This document shows positions 41,561 to 50,446 of a DNA stretch of 64,000 nucleotides, piece after piece. The notes under the pieces were generated by a model. That model worked only from the letters and a program-made list of their open reading frames with translations. It had not been told where the DNA came from and made no database searches. Both the position numbers and the translations under genes were made by a program. Position 1 is the first letter of the stretch, and each line of letters opens with the position of its first letter. Source of the DNA: Streptomyces atratus (GTDB lineage: Bacteria > Actinomycetota > Actinomycetes > Streptomycetales > Streptomycetaceae); NCBI RefSeq assembly GCF_900119365.1, contig NZ_FPJO01000026.1:36458-100457 (forward strand). Direction: 5' to 3'.

Positions 41561-43066
41561 CTACTGCGGTGGCTGCTGCCGTGGCAGCAGGTACGGGTTG
41601 TAGCCGGGGCTGCTGTAGCTGTTGCGGCAGCCGCCGTACTGCGGGTGCGGCGGTGGGGCCGTCCACGGGGGCGGCGGGTACGCGGGGCGCAGACGGCCCG
41701 TTGCCTGGGCCGCGTAGGCCAGGGCGGGGGAGGCCACCTCTCTGCGTTGCCAGAGGTGGTGCAGCAGCTCCAGCTCGCGGTCGGCGAAGTCCGGGCCGGC
41801 CGTACCGCGGCGGGCCTGCAGACGCAACGAGGCCAGTGAGGTTGCGAACGACTCGTACTCGGCGACGGCCTGCGCGGCCGCCTTCCCGTAGGCCTTCGCC
41901 GCGGCCTTCGCCTGGGCGGAGGGAGCGGGGGTGGGGCCGTACGGGCTCTGCCAGGTTCCCCGGGCCTCGACGGCGTAGCGTCGGCGGGCCGCGTCGCGGG
42001 CCAGGCTGCGGGCCCGCATCGAGGAGAGGGCGAGCGGCTCCGCCGGGGTCAGCCAGCCGGCCGCCGCGTAAGCGGGCAGCTCGGCGGAGAGCGTACGCAG
42101 CTCCCGCACGCGCGACCAGATCGCCAGCCAGGTCACCAGGCCGAAGACCGGGACCATGAACACCCCGTACACGGCGTAGAAGCCGTAGGGGCTGAAGACC
42201 GCCGAACCGTTCCACAGCGAATGCATGCCCATGGCGAGGACCAGCCCGAGCAGCGGCAGTGCGATCCGGCGGATGCGCCGGCGTCGTGGAGCGGCCGCGG
42301 CGAGCCCGAATGCTATGCCGGTCAGCACCGTGAAGAGCGGGTGCGCGAACGGCGACATCACCGCCCGTACGAAGAACGTCGCGGCCGTCACCGACACGAC
42401 GCCCGAGGTGCCGATCTGCTGATCCTCGCCGAAGGCGTTGCCGAGGTAGAGGATGTTCTCGGTGAAGGCGAAGCCGCTCGCGGTGATCCCGGCGATCACG
42501 ACGCCGTCGACGATCCCGGTGAACTCCCGTCTTCGGAAAAGGAAGATCAGCAGGACCGCGGCGGCCTTGGCGCTCTCCTCGACGACCGGCGCTATGACCG
42601 TGGCACCGAGGGTGTCGGCGTTCGACGGGTCGGCGGTGGCCGTGGCTATCCAGCGGGTGGCGAACGAATTCGCGAGGATCGCGACCAGGGCGGCGGCGAA
42701 CGCACCCCAGGCGAAGGCGAACAGCACATTCCGCCAGGGGCCCGGATCGACCCGGTCCAGCCAGCGGAACGCCGCCATCAGGAGCGGCACGGGCAGTACG
42801 GCGAGACCGAGGCCCACGAGGAAGCCCTGCGTGCCCGTCTGGTCACGGACCAGGGCCAGGATCGCCAGACCGCAGAGCGCGAGCACCGTGAACACGGCCG
42901 CGACGCGGAACGTCCGGCTGCGCCACACCATGCCGACGCGGCGCGGCCGGTAGCGCCAGTGCCTGCGCTCCGGCACGGCAGCCAGAATCTCGCCGACCCG
43001 CTGCTCCTCGAGAAGCGGGACGGCCGGCTGCGACTGCCGCTGCTGGACAGACCCGTCGGACACCAC
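41561..43066 (-). CDS. PrsW-family intramembrane metalloprotease
   Basis: 501 residues. About eight transmembrane helices occupy residues 50-325. The family motifs are VVEESAKAAAVLLI (EExxK), SGFAFTENILYL (FxxxEN), SPFAHPLFTVLTG and GMHSLWNGSAVF (His of the last motif). In Bacillus PrsW performs site-1 cleavage of the anti-sigma factor RsiW. The C-terminal 170 residues are cytosolic, Ala-rich and end in a Pro/Tyr-rich tail, an extension common in Streptomyces homologues. Its natural substrate is unknown. It is upstream of no obvious anti-sigma gene; an ECF sigma factor with a membrane-spanning domain lies 11 kb away. Confidence 0.92.
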   Translation of the reverse strand: MVSDGSVQQRQSQPAVPLLEEQRVGEILAAVPERRHWRYRPRRVGMVWRSRTFRVAAVFTVLALCGLAILALVRDQTGTQGFLVGLGLAVLPVPLLMAAFRWLDRVDPGPWRNVLFAFAWGAFAAALVAILANSFATRWIATATADPSNADTLGATVIAPVVEESAKAAAVLLIFLFRRREFTGIVDGVVIAGITASGFAFTENILYLGNAFGEDQQIGTSGVVSVTAATFFVRAVMSPFAHPLFTVLTGIAFGLAAAAPRRRRIRRIALPLLGLVLAMGMHSLWNGSAVFSPYGFYAVYGVFMVPVFGLVTWLAIWSRVRELRTLSAELPAYAAAGWLTPAEPLALSSMRARSLARDAARRRYAVEARGTWQSPYGPTPAPSAQAKAAAKAYGKAAAQAVAEYESFATSLASLRLQARRGTAGPDFADRELELLHHLWQRREVASPALAYAAQATGRLRPAYPPPPWTAPPPHPQYGGCRNSYSSPGYNPYLLPRQQPPQ

Positions 43067-43148
43067 GCAATGACCCTAACCAGCGGCACTGACACCTGAC
43101 CATGGGGCGCCCGCGCCCGGCCACGGTCACCCGGGCCGCGCCCGCGTC

Positions 43149-44015
43149 TCAGCTGCGGGCGAAGAGCAGGTCGTGCACGACATGGCCCTTGTCCAGGCCC
43201 TGCCCCTCGAACCGGGTCAGCGGCCGGAACGCGGGACGGGGCGCGTAGCCGCCGTCCGCCACGGTGTTCTCGAAGAGGGGGTGCGCGCTCAGCACCTCCA
43301 GCATCTGCTCGGCGTACGGCTCCCAGTCGGTCGCGCAGTGGATCACCGCGCCCGGCTTCAGCCGCTGTGCCACCAGGTCGAGGAACTCCGGCTGGATCAG
43401 CCGCCGCTTGTGATGGCGCTTCTTGGGCCACGGGTCGGGGAAGTACACCCGCAGCCCGTCCAGCGAGTCCGGCTTCAGCATCTCGCGCAGCAGGATGATC
43501 GCGTCGCCGTTGGCCACCCGGACGTTGGACAGGCCGTTGCGGTCGGCGAGGCCGAGCAGATTGCCCTGGCCGGGGGTGTGCACATCGACGGCGAGGATGC
43601 CCGTGCCCGGGTCGGCGGCGGCCATCTGCGCGGTGGCCTCGCCCATCCCGAAGCCGATCTCCAGCACGACCGGGAGCCCGTCGAACAGCTCGGGCAGATC
43701 GAGGACGCGCTGTCCGTCGATGTCCAGGCCCCACTTCGGCCAGAGCCGCAGCAGGGCGTCCTCCTGGCCGGGCGTGACACGGCTGCGGCGCGGCTGGAAG
43801 CTGCGGATGCGGCGCTCGTGGTGCGAACCGGCCGGGTCGATGGCGGGCCCGCCCGGGAAGCGCGGCTCCTGGCGCAGCCGGCGCTGCCGCTCGAAGGAGG
43901 CGGCGCGCAGATCGTCCGGAATCCCGGCGGCGGACGGATTCCCGGCAGCGGGCGAGGAGAGGTTCTCGGAGGACTTCCCGGAGAGACTCTCGGAGGGGTT
44001 CATGGGCTCAGACAC
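43149..44015 (-). CDS. trmB: tRNA (guanine-N7-)-methyltransferase
   Basis: 288-residue SAM-dependent enzyme making m7G46 in tRNA. It has VVLEIGFGMGEATAQMAAAD (motif I), GILAVDVHTPG and VRVYFPDPWPKKRHHKRRL-like core (here LRVYFPDPWPKKRHHKRR), the TrmB signature. The domain ends NTVADGGYAPRPAFRPLTRFE. The first 45 residues are a Ser-rich extension not found in E. coli TrmB but usual in Streptomyces. The start GTG overlaps the stop region of the LhgO-type gene by 8 bases, so the two are probably co-transcribed from the latter. Confidence 0.95.
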   Translation of the reverse strand: MSEPMNPSESLSGKSSENLSSPAAGNPSAAGIPDDLRAASFERQRRLRQEPRFPGGPAIDPAGSHHERRIRSFQPRRSRVTPGQEDALLRLWPKWGLDIDGQRVLDLPELFDGLPVVLEIGFGMGEATAQMAAADPGTGILAVDVHTPGQGNLLGLADRNGLSNVRVANGDAIILLREMLKPDSLDGLRVYFPDPWPKKRHHKRRLIQPEFLDLVAQRLKPGAVIHCATDWEPYAEQMLEVLSAHPLFENTVADGGYAPRPAFRPLTRFEGQGLDKGHVVHDLLFARS

Positions 44016-45264
44016 AATGCCCCGATTCTACGGCGGGCGGCCTCCACCCCGTCTCCCGTGCCCGGAGCAGCGCCCTGCGTGCCACCTCCCGCCCGATGGG
44101 CAGCGAGGCCGTGGCGGCGGGCGACGGCGCGTTCAGTACATGGACGGTGTGCGGGGCCTCGCGGATCAGGAAGTCGTCCACCAGGGTGCCGTCCCGCAGC
44201 ACGGCCTGGGCCCTCACCCCGGCCGGGGCCGGTCCCAGATCGGCCTCCGTCACCTCGGGCAGCAGCCGCTGCACGGCCTGGGTGAACGCGTGCTTCGACA
44301 GCGAGCGGCGCACCTCGCCCGCCCCGTACCGCCAGTGTCTGCGCGCGATCTGCCAGGAGCCGGGCCAGGCCAGGGTGTCCGCCAGCTCGCGCGGGCGCAC
44401 GACCGGCCAGCCGTATCCCTCACGGGCCAGGGCCGGCACCGCGTTCGGCCCGACGTGGACGCTGCCGTCGTGGCCCCGGGTCAGATGGACCCCCAGGAAC
44501 GGGAACGCCGGATCGGGCACCGGATAGACCAGGCCGCGCACCAGCTCCGGCCGCGCCAGCTCGTAGTACTCCCCGCGGAACGGCACGATCCGCATCCCCG
44601 GGTCGTCGCCCGCGAGCCGCGCCACCCGGTCGCAGTGCAGCCCCGCGCAGTTGACCAGCGCCCGGGCCCGCACCACCACGCCGTCCGCCGTGCGCACCGC
44701 CACGCCCCAGGGGCGCCGGTCGATCGCGGTGACCTCCGCCCCGTAACGGATCACTCCGCCGGCGCCGCTCACCTCGGTGGCGAAGCGGGCCGCGACCGCC
44801 GCGAAGTCGCACACCCCGGTCGACCCGACCCGGATCGCGGCGAGGCCGCTGACCTGGGGTTCGTACGCGGTGATCTGGGCGGGGCCCAGCTCGCGCACCG
44901 GCAGCCCGTGCTGCCGGCCGCGCTGGACCAGGGCGTGCAGCCGGGGCAGCTCGGACCGCTCGGTCGCGACGATCAGCTTGCCGGTCACCGCGTGCGCGAT
45001 GCCGTGCTCGGCGCAGAAGTCGACCATCTCGGCGGCACCGCGCACCGCGTAGCGGGCCTTGAGCGAGCCGGGGCGGTAGTAGACGCCGCTGTGGATCACT
45101 CCGCTGTTGCGTCCGGTCTGGTGCCGGGCCGGGCCCGGCTCCTTCTCCAGGACCGTCACCCGGGTGCCCGGAGCGGTGCGCGTGATCGCATACGCCGTCG
45201 ACAGACCGACGATCCCGCCGCCGATCACCAGCACGTCGCAGTCGTACGCCGCGTGCGTCATCAT
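44008..45264 (-). CDS. lhgO: L-2-hydroxyglutarate oxidase
   Basis: 418-residue FAD enzyme of the DAO family. The N-terminal Rossmann motif is DCDVLVIGGGIVGLSTAYAI. The family-specific HQTGRNSGVIHSGVYYRPGS (about residues 50-70) and PFRGEYYELA, VPDPAFPFLGVHLTR and the C-terminal HVLNAPSPAATASLPIG match LhgO. It oxidises L-2-hydroxyglutarate, a toxic side product, to 2-oxoglutarate and passes electrons to the membrane quinone pool. ATG 45264 is chosen because GGGAGG precedes it by seven bases. The 3' end overlaps trmB by 8 bases. Confidence 0.92.
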   Translation of the reverse strand: MMTHAAYDCDVLVIGGGIVGLSTAYAITRTAPGTRVTVLEKEPGPARHQTGRNSGVIHSGVYYRPGSLKARYAVRGAAEMVDFCAEHGIAHAVTGKLIVATERSELPRLHALVQRGRQHGLPVRELGPAQITAYEPQVSGLAAIRVGSTGVCDFAAVAARFATEVSGAGGVIRYGAEVTAIDRRPWGVAVRTADGVVVRARALVNCAGLHCDRVARLAGDDPGMRIVPFRGEYYELARPELVRGLVYPVPDPAFPFLGVHLTRGHDGSVHVGPNAVPALAREGYGWPVVRPRELADTLAWPGSWQIARRHWRYGAGEVRRSLSKHAFTQAVQRLLPEVTEADLGPAPAGVRAQAVLRDGTLVDDFLIREAPHTVHVLNAPSPAATASLPIGREVARRALLRARETGWRPPAVESGHCV

Positions 45265-45378
45265 CACGCCACCTCCCACCCCGATAGTGCACTGACCCAC
45301 TGACAACGCACTCAAACCAGCGTGGCCCAGCGTGGCGCCGAATCTTTACGGCCCGGCTCCCGGCACGTCGGATTCCGT

Positions 45379-47085
45379 CTACGCGGGCGCCACCAGGAGC
45401 GGCCTGGCCCGCTCACGCAGCTCGGCGACGCGCGGCTCGTGCCCGTACGGTTCGAGCCGGTGCAGCAGATCCCGTACGTACTCCGTGGTCCGCGCCGAGG
45501 AGATGCGGCCCGCCACCTCCACCGCCCGGGTGCCCGCGGCGCAGGCGGCGTCCAGATTGCCCGACTCCAGCTCGGCCACCGCCGAGACCACGAGCCGCAG
45601 CCCGTGCGAGCGGACGAACTCCTCGGTGGGCCTGGACAGCGCCTGCTCGGTGAAGCGCCGCACCTGCCGGGGCGCCTTGAGATCGAGATGGCACTCCGCC
45701 GCGTCGGCCGCGAACCTGTCGTACGAGTAGAAGCCCAGCCAGGACGGGTCCCTGTCGCCGTCCCTGGAGCGCTCCAGCCAGCCCTCGGCGGCCTTCAGCG
45801 CGGAGCCGGCGGCGGCCGCGTCGTTCGCCTTGGCGTGGGCACGGGCCTCCACCAGGCGGAAGAAGCTCATGGTGCGGGCCGTGGCGAGGCCCCGGTTGCG
45901 TTCGACGGCGGCCTGCGCGAGGTCGACCCCCTCGTCGGCGAAGCCGCGGTAGGTGGCCTGCAGCGACATCGACGCGAGGACATAGCCGCCGAGGGGCACG
46001 TCGGCCGCGGCCCGCGCGAGTCTCAGCGCCTGGATGTAGTAGCGCTGCGCGGCCTCCTGCTGGCCGGTGTCGAAGGCCATCCACCCGGCGAGCCTGGTCA
46101 GCTCGGCGGCCGCGCCGAAGAGCGCCCGGCCGACCTCGTCGCTGTACGAGCCGAGCAGCAGCGGCGCCGCGTCGACCCGTAAACACTCCGGAACCATGGA
46201 GGACCGCCAGTCCCCGCCGCCGTACTTGGAGTCCCAGCGCCGGGCGTCCTGGGCCGCCTCCCGCAGCTTGGAGACATCGCTGTGGCCCACTCGCAGCGGG
46301 GAGATGTCGCTGGGGGCGGTGACGGGGGCGGGCGGGGCCGCGGACGTGGATTCGGGGCGCGGCTGGGCGGGGATGGAGGGCGCCTGCCGCGTGCCCAGTG
46401 CTCCCAGGGTGCCGAGTGCCGTCCGGGCCGCCTGTGCGGTCAGCGTGGCCCGGTCGCCGGGTGTCGGCTGCGCCCCGGATGCCGGCGGAGCGACGGGCAC
46501 CGGCTCCGTGACCTCCGCCGCCCTGCCCGACGGGCCCTGCGCCCCTGCACCGCCCTGTGCGCCCCGCGCGCCCTGGGTGTCGAGGGCGGTCGCCCCGATC
46601 GCTGTCGCGTCCCGTGCCACGGTCGCATCGGCGGGGGATATCAGCCAGCGGGACGCGGGGGTCGCGTACGCGCTCACCGAGAACGAGCCCGCGAGCGACT
46701 GCCAGATCCCGCCGCCGCCCGCCCGCCGCCCGGCCAGATCCAGCCGGTACAGCTCGGTCGCCGAGCGGACCGCCTCGCCCACGTCGCGCGGGAAGGCCAG
46801 CCCGACCTCCGGCGCCGGATCGGCGTCCGCGAGCCCGATCTCGTGCAGCGGGACCGGCCGGCCGAGCTTGGCGCCGATCGCCGCGGCGATGAGATGGGGC
46901 GCGGCGCCCTGCGGCACCATGCCCTTGGAGACCCACCGGGCCACCGAGGTCTTGTCGTACCGAAGTGTCAGACCGCGCTGCGCCCCGAGGTCATTGACCC
47001 GCCGGGCGAGCCCGGCATTGCTGATTCCCGCGAGGGCGAGAACGGTTCCGAGCTTCTCGTTCGGTCCGCGTTGCTCCCTGGACAT
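45379..47085 (-). CDS. NsdA/ORF1590-like sporulation-associated regulator
   Basis: 568 residues. The N-terminal 80 residues look like a helix-turn-helix with the conserved LGTVLALAGISNAGLARRVN and TSVARWVSKGMVP. A Pro/Ala/Gln-rich low-complexity linker covers about 165-255. The C-terminal 300 residues form TPR-like helical repeats (LTRLAGWMAFDTGQQEAAQR, YYIQALRLARAAADVPLGG, GLATARTMSFFRLVEARAHA). This layout matches a family that includes the S. griseus ORF1590 product and NsdA, which affect sporulation and antibiotic production. Orthology to a given member cannot be settled without a search. Monocistronic. Confidence 0.8.
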   Translation of the reverse strand: MSREQRGPNEKLGTVLALAGISNAGLARRVNDLGAQRGLTLRYDKTSVARWVSKGMVPQGAAPHLIAAAIGAKLGRPVPLHEIGLADADPAPEVGLAFPRDVGEAVRSATELYRLDLAGRRAGGGGIWQSLAGSFSVSAYATPASRWLISPADATVARDATAIGATALDTQGARGAQGGAGAQGPSGRAAEVTEPVPVAPPASGAQPTPGDRATLTAQAARTALGTLGALGTRQAPSIPAQPRPESTSAAPPAPVTAPSDISPLRVGHSDVSKLREAAQDARRWDSKYGGGDWRSSMVPECLRVDAAPLLLGSYSDEVGRALFGAAAELTRLAGWMAFDTGQQEAAQRYYIQALRLARAAADVPLGGYVLASMSLQATYRGFADEGVDLAQAAVERNRGLATARTMSFFRLVEARAHAKANDAAAAGSALKAAEGWLERSRDGDRDPSWLGFYSYDRFAADAAECHLDLKAPRQVRRFTEQALSRPTEEFVRSHGLRLVVSAVAELESGNLDAACAAGTRAVEVAGRISSARTTEYVRDLLHRLEPYGHEPRVAELRERARPLLVAPA

Positions 47086-48257
47086 GCGCCACCCCTCGAC
47101 ACACAGACAGCCGCCGCGTCACCGTTGCGGCGCGCGGCATTCGTACCGTGTCCTCCCCAGCGACGAACCCCGGCACTCCGGCCGCACACGCATATGGCCG
47201 AGCCCCGAGGAATATGCCTCCTGCAGAGAACCTCAGTAAACCCAGCGTAGTTCGCCGCATCCCTACCGTTAAGGGGCAGACGTCCGTATGGCGGGATTGT
47301 TGTCCGTGCGGATGCGGACGGCGGCCGGGGCGCGGACCGGGCGCGGATCGGAAGTGGATCGGAGGCGGTCCGCGCGCGGTCCGGACGCCGGGTGGACCGG
47401 GCCCGCGAAACTGCCCGACGGCGCACGGGAACGGCACGTGGGAGCCCTGTTCGTACGTGGTGCCGGCGCCGCGCGCGGAGCCCCGTACGTGCTCCTGGTG
47501 TGTGGCCGTGCGCCCGGCCGTGCGCTCTCGTCCGGCCGTTTCGGAAGCGTTTCCATGGGTGCTGCGTGGGTCGGCCCACTGCACAGAACTCAGTGGGCTG
47601 GGGGACACTGCCGCCTCATTCCCCGCAGGCGGCGGACCGGTCCGGGAGGTGGACGACGCCTCCCGGACTGTGCGTCGGCGGTCCCGGTGGAGATCGGTCG
47701 CGGCTGCCCGGGGTTCCAGGAGGCATTCGGGAAGGTTCAGGGAATCAAGTGGGGCGAAAGCGGACTTCTGATGCGGTGAGTTGACCGGCGCGAGGTTGCA
47801 ACCTGCTCTGAAAATGGCCGAATGTCGTCGGTCGTCCGAGGTTGGGCCGTCCGTTTCGCGGACATCTCGCCGACCGTCCGGCAGTCGCCCCTCGGCGGCT
47901 CGCGGACGACGCGCGGGCGATTCCCGGGTGGCCGGATTTCGGCCGGTTGATCCGGCTCGTACGGGGAAACCAACGCGCCCGTCTCGTACGTCAGTTGACG
48001 GGCGAGGTGCCCGGTGCGGGCCGTGCGCGACCCCCTTCCCCTCAAGAGCCGCCCGATGTGCGCCCGCCCGCACCCGGTCCGGCCTTCCGTCCCGCCCGGC
48101 CTTTGCCAGGGGCGCATGCCCTTCCGACGTGCGCCCTACGTAGCCCCTCCTGTGCGCCGTTGTCGTGGCAGCATGTTCGCAACGGCGCCGCGCGTTACCG
48201 GAGTTCTCCCGCTACTGCCCTGCTGCGCCGTTTTGTCCACAGCCTGTGGAGGCGGCG
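47086..48257. other. 1.2-kb region without a firm gene
   Basis: Divergent gap between the NsdA-like gene and the asparagine-synthetase-like gene. A frame at 47288-47779 (+) could encode 163 residues but lacks a good ribosome site, has only moderate codon bias and no recognised domain. A 12-bp perfect palindrome AGGTTGCAACCT lies at 47793-47804, next to TTGACC. The last 25 bases hold a DnaA-box-like element and a hairpin. The gap must contain at least two promoters; otherwise I see nothing definite. Confidence 0.45.
48233..48250 (+). promoter_or_regulatory. Palindrome over the ribosome site, with a DnaA-box match
   Basis: TTGTCCACA (48233-48241) is an exact match to the Streptomyces DnaA box. 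It overlaps a perfect inverted repeat TCCACAG-C-CTGTGGA (48236-48250), whose right arm contains the start of the GTGGAGG ribosome site of the gene at 48258. Confidence 0.5.
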
Positions 48258-50369
48258 ATGCGTTGGTTGGTGGGGTGGAGCAGTATCGCCGCGAGCTTCG
48301 GTACGGCCGGTGCGGTCGGCCCCAGCGACGAGGGGCGCACGATGCACCCCGTGGGATCCCAACTCCTGTGGGGCGACCCGGATCCGCTCTGGGCCGTGGG
48401 CGACTGGCGCCCCGACGAGATCCGGATCACCACGGTCGAGACCACCGAGGGCGCGCCCACCGCCCGGATGGCCGTCCTCGGCTGCTGCAGCGCCACCGAC
48501 GAACAGCTGCGCTCCGGCCTCCTCGCCGCCCGCGGCGGCGCCCTGCGCCACCTCACCTCCTGGCCCGGCAGCTACACGACCGTCGTCCAGATCGGCCGCC
48601 GGATCACCGTCATCGGGGATCTCGCCGGTGCCCGCCCCGTCTTCTACACGCCCTGGGCGGGCGGCACGGCGTACGCCACCGCCGCGCTCCCGCTCGCCGA
48701 CCTCATCGAGGCCCAGCTGGACATCGGCCACCTGGCCGCCCTGCTCGCCTGCCCCGAGACCCCGGAGGCGCTGCGCGACGGCACCCCGTACGCCGGGGTG
48801 AAGCGCATCCCGCCGGGCCACGCGCTCATCCTCCGTGAGGGCTCGCGCGAGATCACCGGTTACGAGGCGGTGGCCTCCCTCGCCGTCGCCGCACCCCAGC
48901 TCGACCCGGTCAGCGCCGTCGACGGCGTACGCGACGCACTGGTCGAAGCGGTACGCGCCAGACTCCTGGCCCCGCGCCACGCGCCCGAGACCCTGCCGCC
49001 CGACCCCGGCCCGGTCCCCGGCATGGGCCCGGCCGAACGGCGCGCCGCCCGCGGCGCACCGGTCCCCGGCATCGGCGCCGACCTGTCCGGAGGGAGCGCC
49101 TCCGCCACCCTCGCCCTGCTCGCCGCCGGGCTTCCGGGCCTGCCCGGCACCCTCCTCGGCCACGGCACGGAAGCGGGGGAGCGGCTGCTCGCCGTCACCC
49201 TCAACGACCTCACCGCGCACGGACACGAGGACGAACTCGAACGCGCCCGCGTCATCGCCGCCAACCCGCGCCTGCACCATGTGGTCGTCGCGGCCGGTGA
49301 GGAGGCCCTGCCCTACGCCGGCCTGGGCGGCGGCCCGCTCACCGACGAACCCGCCCCCTCGCTCGTCGTCGCCGAGCGCCACCGCCGGCGCCTCGCGTCG
49401 GGCAGCGCCGACCACTTCGTCGGCGGTGGCGCCCGGCAGGTCCTGGACGCCCACCCGGCCCGCCTCGCCGACCTGCTGATGGACCGTCGCCGACGCCATC
49501 TGCTGCGCCCGGTCGCCGCGCTCGCCAAGGCGGAGGGCCCGAGCGCGCACTCCCTGTTCGTGCCGCTGACCGTCTACCGCGCGGCCCGCCGCCTGTCCCG
49601 TACGTCGTACCGCACCGGCCTGGAAGCGGCGGCCGACCGGCTGCCGGACGCCAACCGGAACTCCCCCGACCTCGACACCCCCGCCGATGCCTCGCTGGCC
49701 GCCCTCGCCTGGTCACGGCCCGGCCCCGCCGCCCGCTGGCTCACCGGGGAGGCGCTCGCCGAGGTGTCGGTCCGGCTCCAGGAGGCGGCCATCCGCCCCG
49801 TCTCCGTCCAGCGCCCCGGCGAGGCCCGCGCCAGGGCGGCCCTGGCCCGGTACGCCGCCGACCACCGGATCCTGGAGCAGGCCGCCGAGAACCGCAGCCA
49901 GCGGCTGCACGCCCCGTACCTCGACAACCAGGTCGTACGCGCCGCCCGTGCGCTCCCCGAATCGCTCCGGGTGCAGCCGGGCGCCCGCGCCGCGATCCTG
50001 CGCCGGGTGCTCGCCGGCGCGGGCGTCCACGAACTGCCGCCCGGCTGGGGCACGCCCTCCCTCGCCACCTCGAACGCGACCGCCCGCACCGGTCTGCGCG
50101 CCGCCCTCCCGGAGTTGATCGCCCTCTTCGACGCCCCGCTGCTCGCCGACGCGGGCCTGGTCGAGGCCCGCGTCGTACGCAAGGCCCTGCGCGCGGCCTC
50201 CGAGGGTGAACCGCTCCCGCTGGACGGCCTCGCGCACCTGGCGTCCACGGAGCTCTGGCTCCGCCGCCTCGTGTCGCGGCGCGGCACCTGCTGGACGGGC
50301 ACGGCGGCGCCCCGCCAGCGCGCGGTCGCGGGCGGAGTCGTCCCGGCCAGGCGGACGCTGCAACGGTAG
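48258..50369 (+). CDS. Asparagine-synthetase-like protein with degenerate active sites
   Basis: 703 residues. The N-terminal half resembles a class II glutaminase fold (LTSWPGSYTTVVQIGRRITV, GDLAGARPVFYTPWAGGTAY), but no Cys follows the start Met, so it cannot use glutamine in the normal way. The synthetase half has the PP-loop as GADLSGGSASATLALLAAG: the usual SGGxDS Asp is Ala. Later segments (LHAPYLDNQVVRAARALPE, and LPELIALFDAPLLADAGLVE) match the C-terminus of AsnB-like and lasso-cyclase-like proteins. ATG 48258 has GGAGG six bases upstream. No precursor peptide was found next to it. An AfsR-like regulator follows 77 bases later on the same strand. Function unknown. Confidence 0.85.
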   Translation: MRWLVGWSSIAASFGTAGAVGPSDEGRTMHPVGSQLLWGDPDPLWAVGDWRPDEIRITTVETTEGAPTARMAVLGCCSATDEQLRSGLLAARGGALRHLTSWPGSYTTVVQIGRRITVIGDLAGARPVFYTPWAGGTAYATAALPLADLIEAQLDIGHLAALLACPETPEALRDGTPYAGVKRIPPGHALILREGSREITGYEAVASLAVAAPQLDPVSAVDGVRDALVEAVRARLLAPRHAPETLPPDPGPVPGMGPAERRAARGAPVPGIGADLSGGSASATLALLAAGLPGLPGTLLGHGTEAGERLLAVTLNDLTAHGHEDELERARVIAANPRLHHVVVAAGEEALPYAGLGGGPLTDEPAPSLVVAERHRRRLASGSADHFVGGGARQVLDAHPARLADLLMDRRRRHLLRPVAALAKAEGPSAHSLFVPLTVYRAARRLSRTSYRTGLEAAADRLPDANRNSPDLDTPADASLAALAWSRPGPAARWLTGEALAEVSVRLQEAAIRPVSVQRPGEARARAALARYAADHRILEQAAENRSQRLHAPYLDNQVVRAARALPESLRVQPGARAAILRRVLAGAGVHELPPGWGTPSLATSNATARTGLRAALPELIALFDAPLLADAGLVEARVVRKALRAASEGEPLPLDGLAHLASTELWLRRLVSRRGTCWTGTAAPRQRAVAGGVVPARRTLQR

Positions 50370-50446
50370 GCGCGGGGGCGGAACGGCCGCTGCGGCGCGC
50401 GCCGAGGAGTAGGGAGCTCGCCGCGGTCGCGGGACACAATGGCCCG

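Noticed and set aside
47288..47779. 163-codon plus-strand frame
   Set aside because: Codon third-position GC is only moderate, ribosome site absent, no domain. Kept only as a note in the gap description.
48258..50369. Lasso-peptide biosynthesis cluster
   Set aside because: The synthetase resembles lasso cyclases, but no precursor peptide, RRE or protease/transporter genes lie beside it, and its PP-loop Asp is missing.
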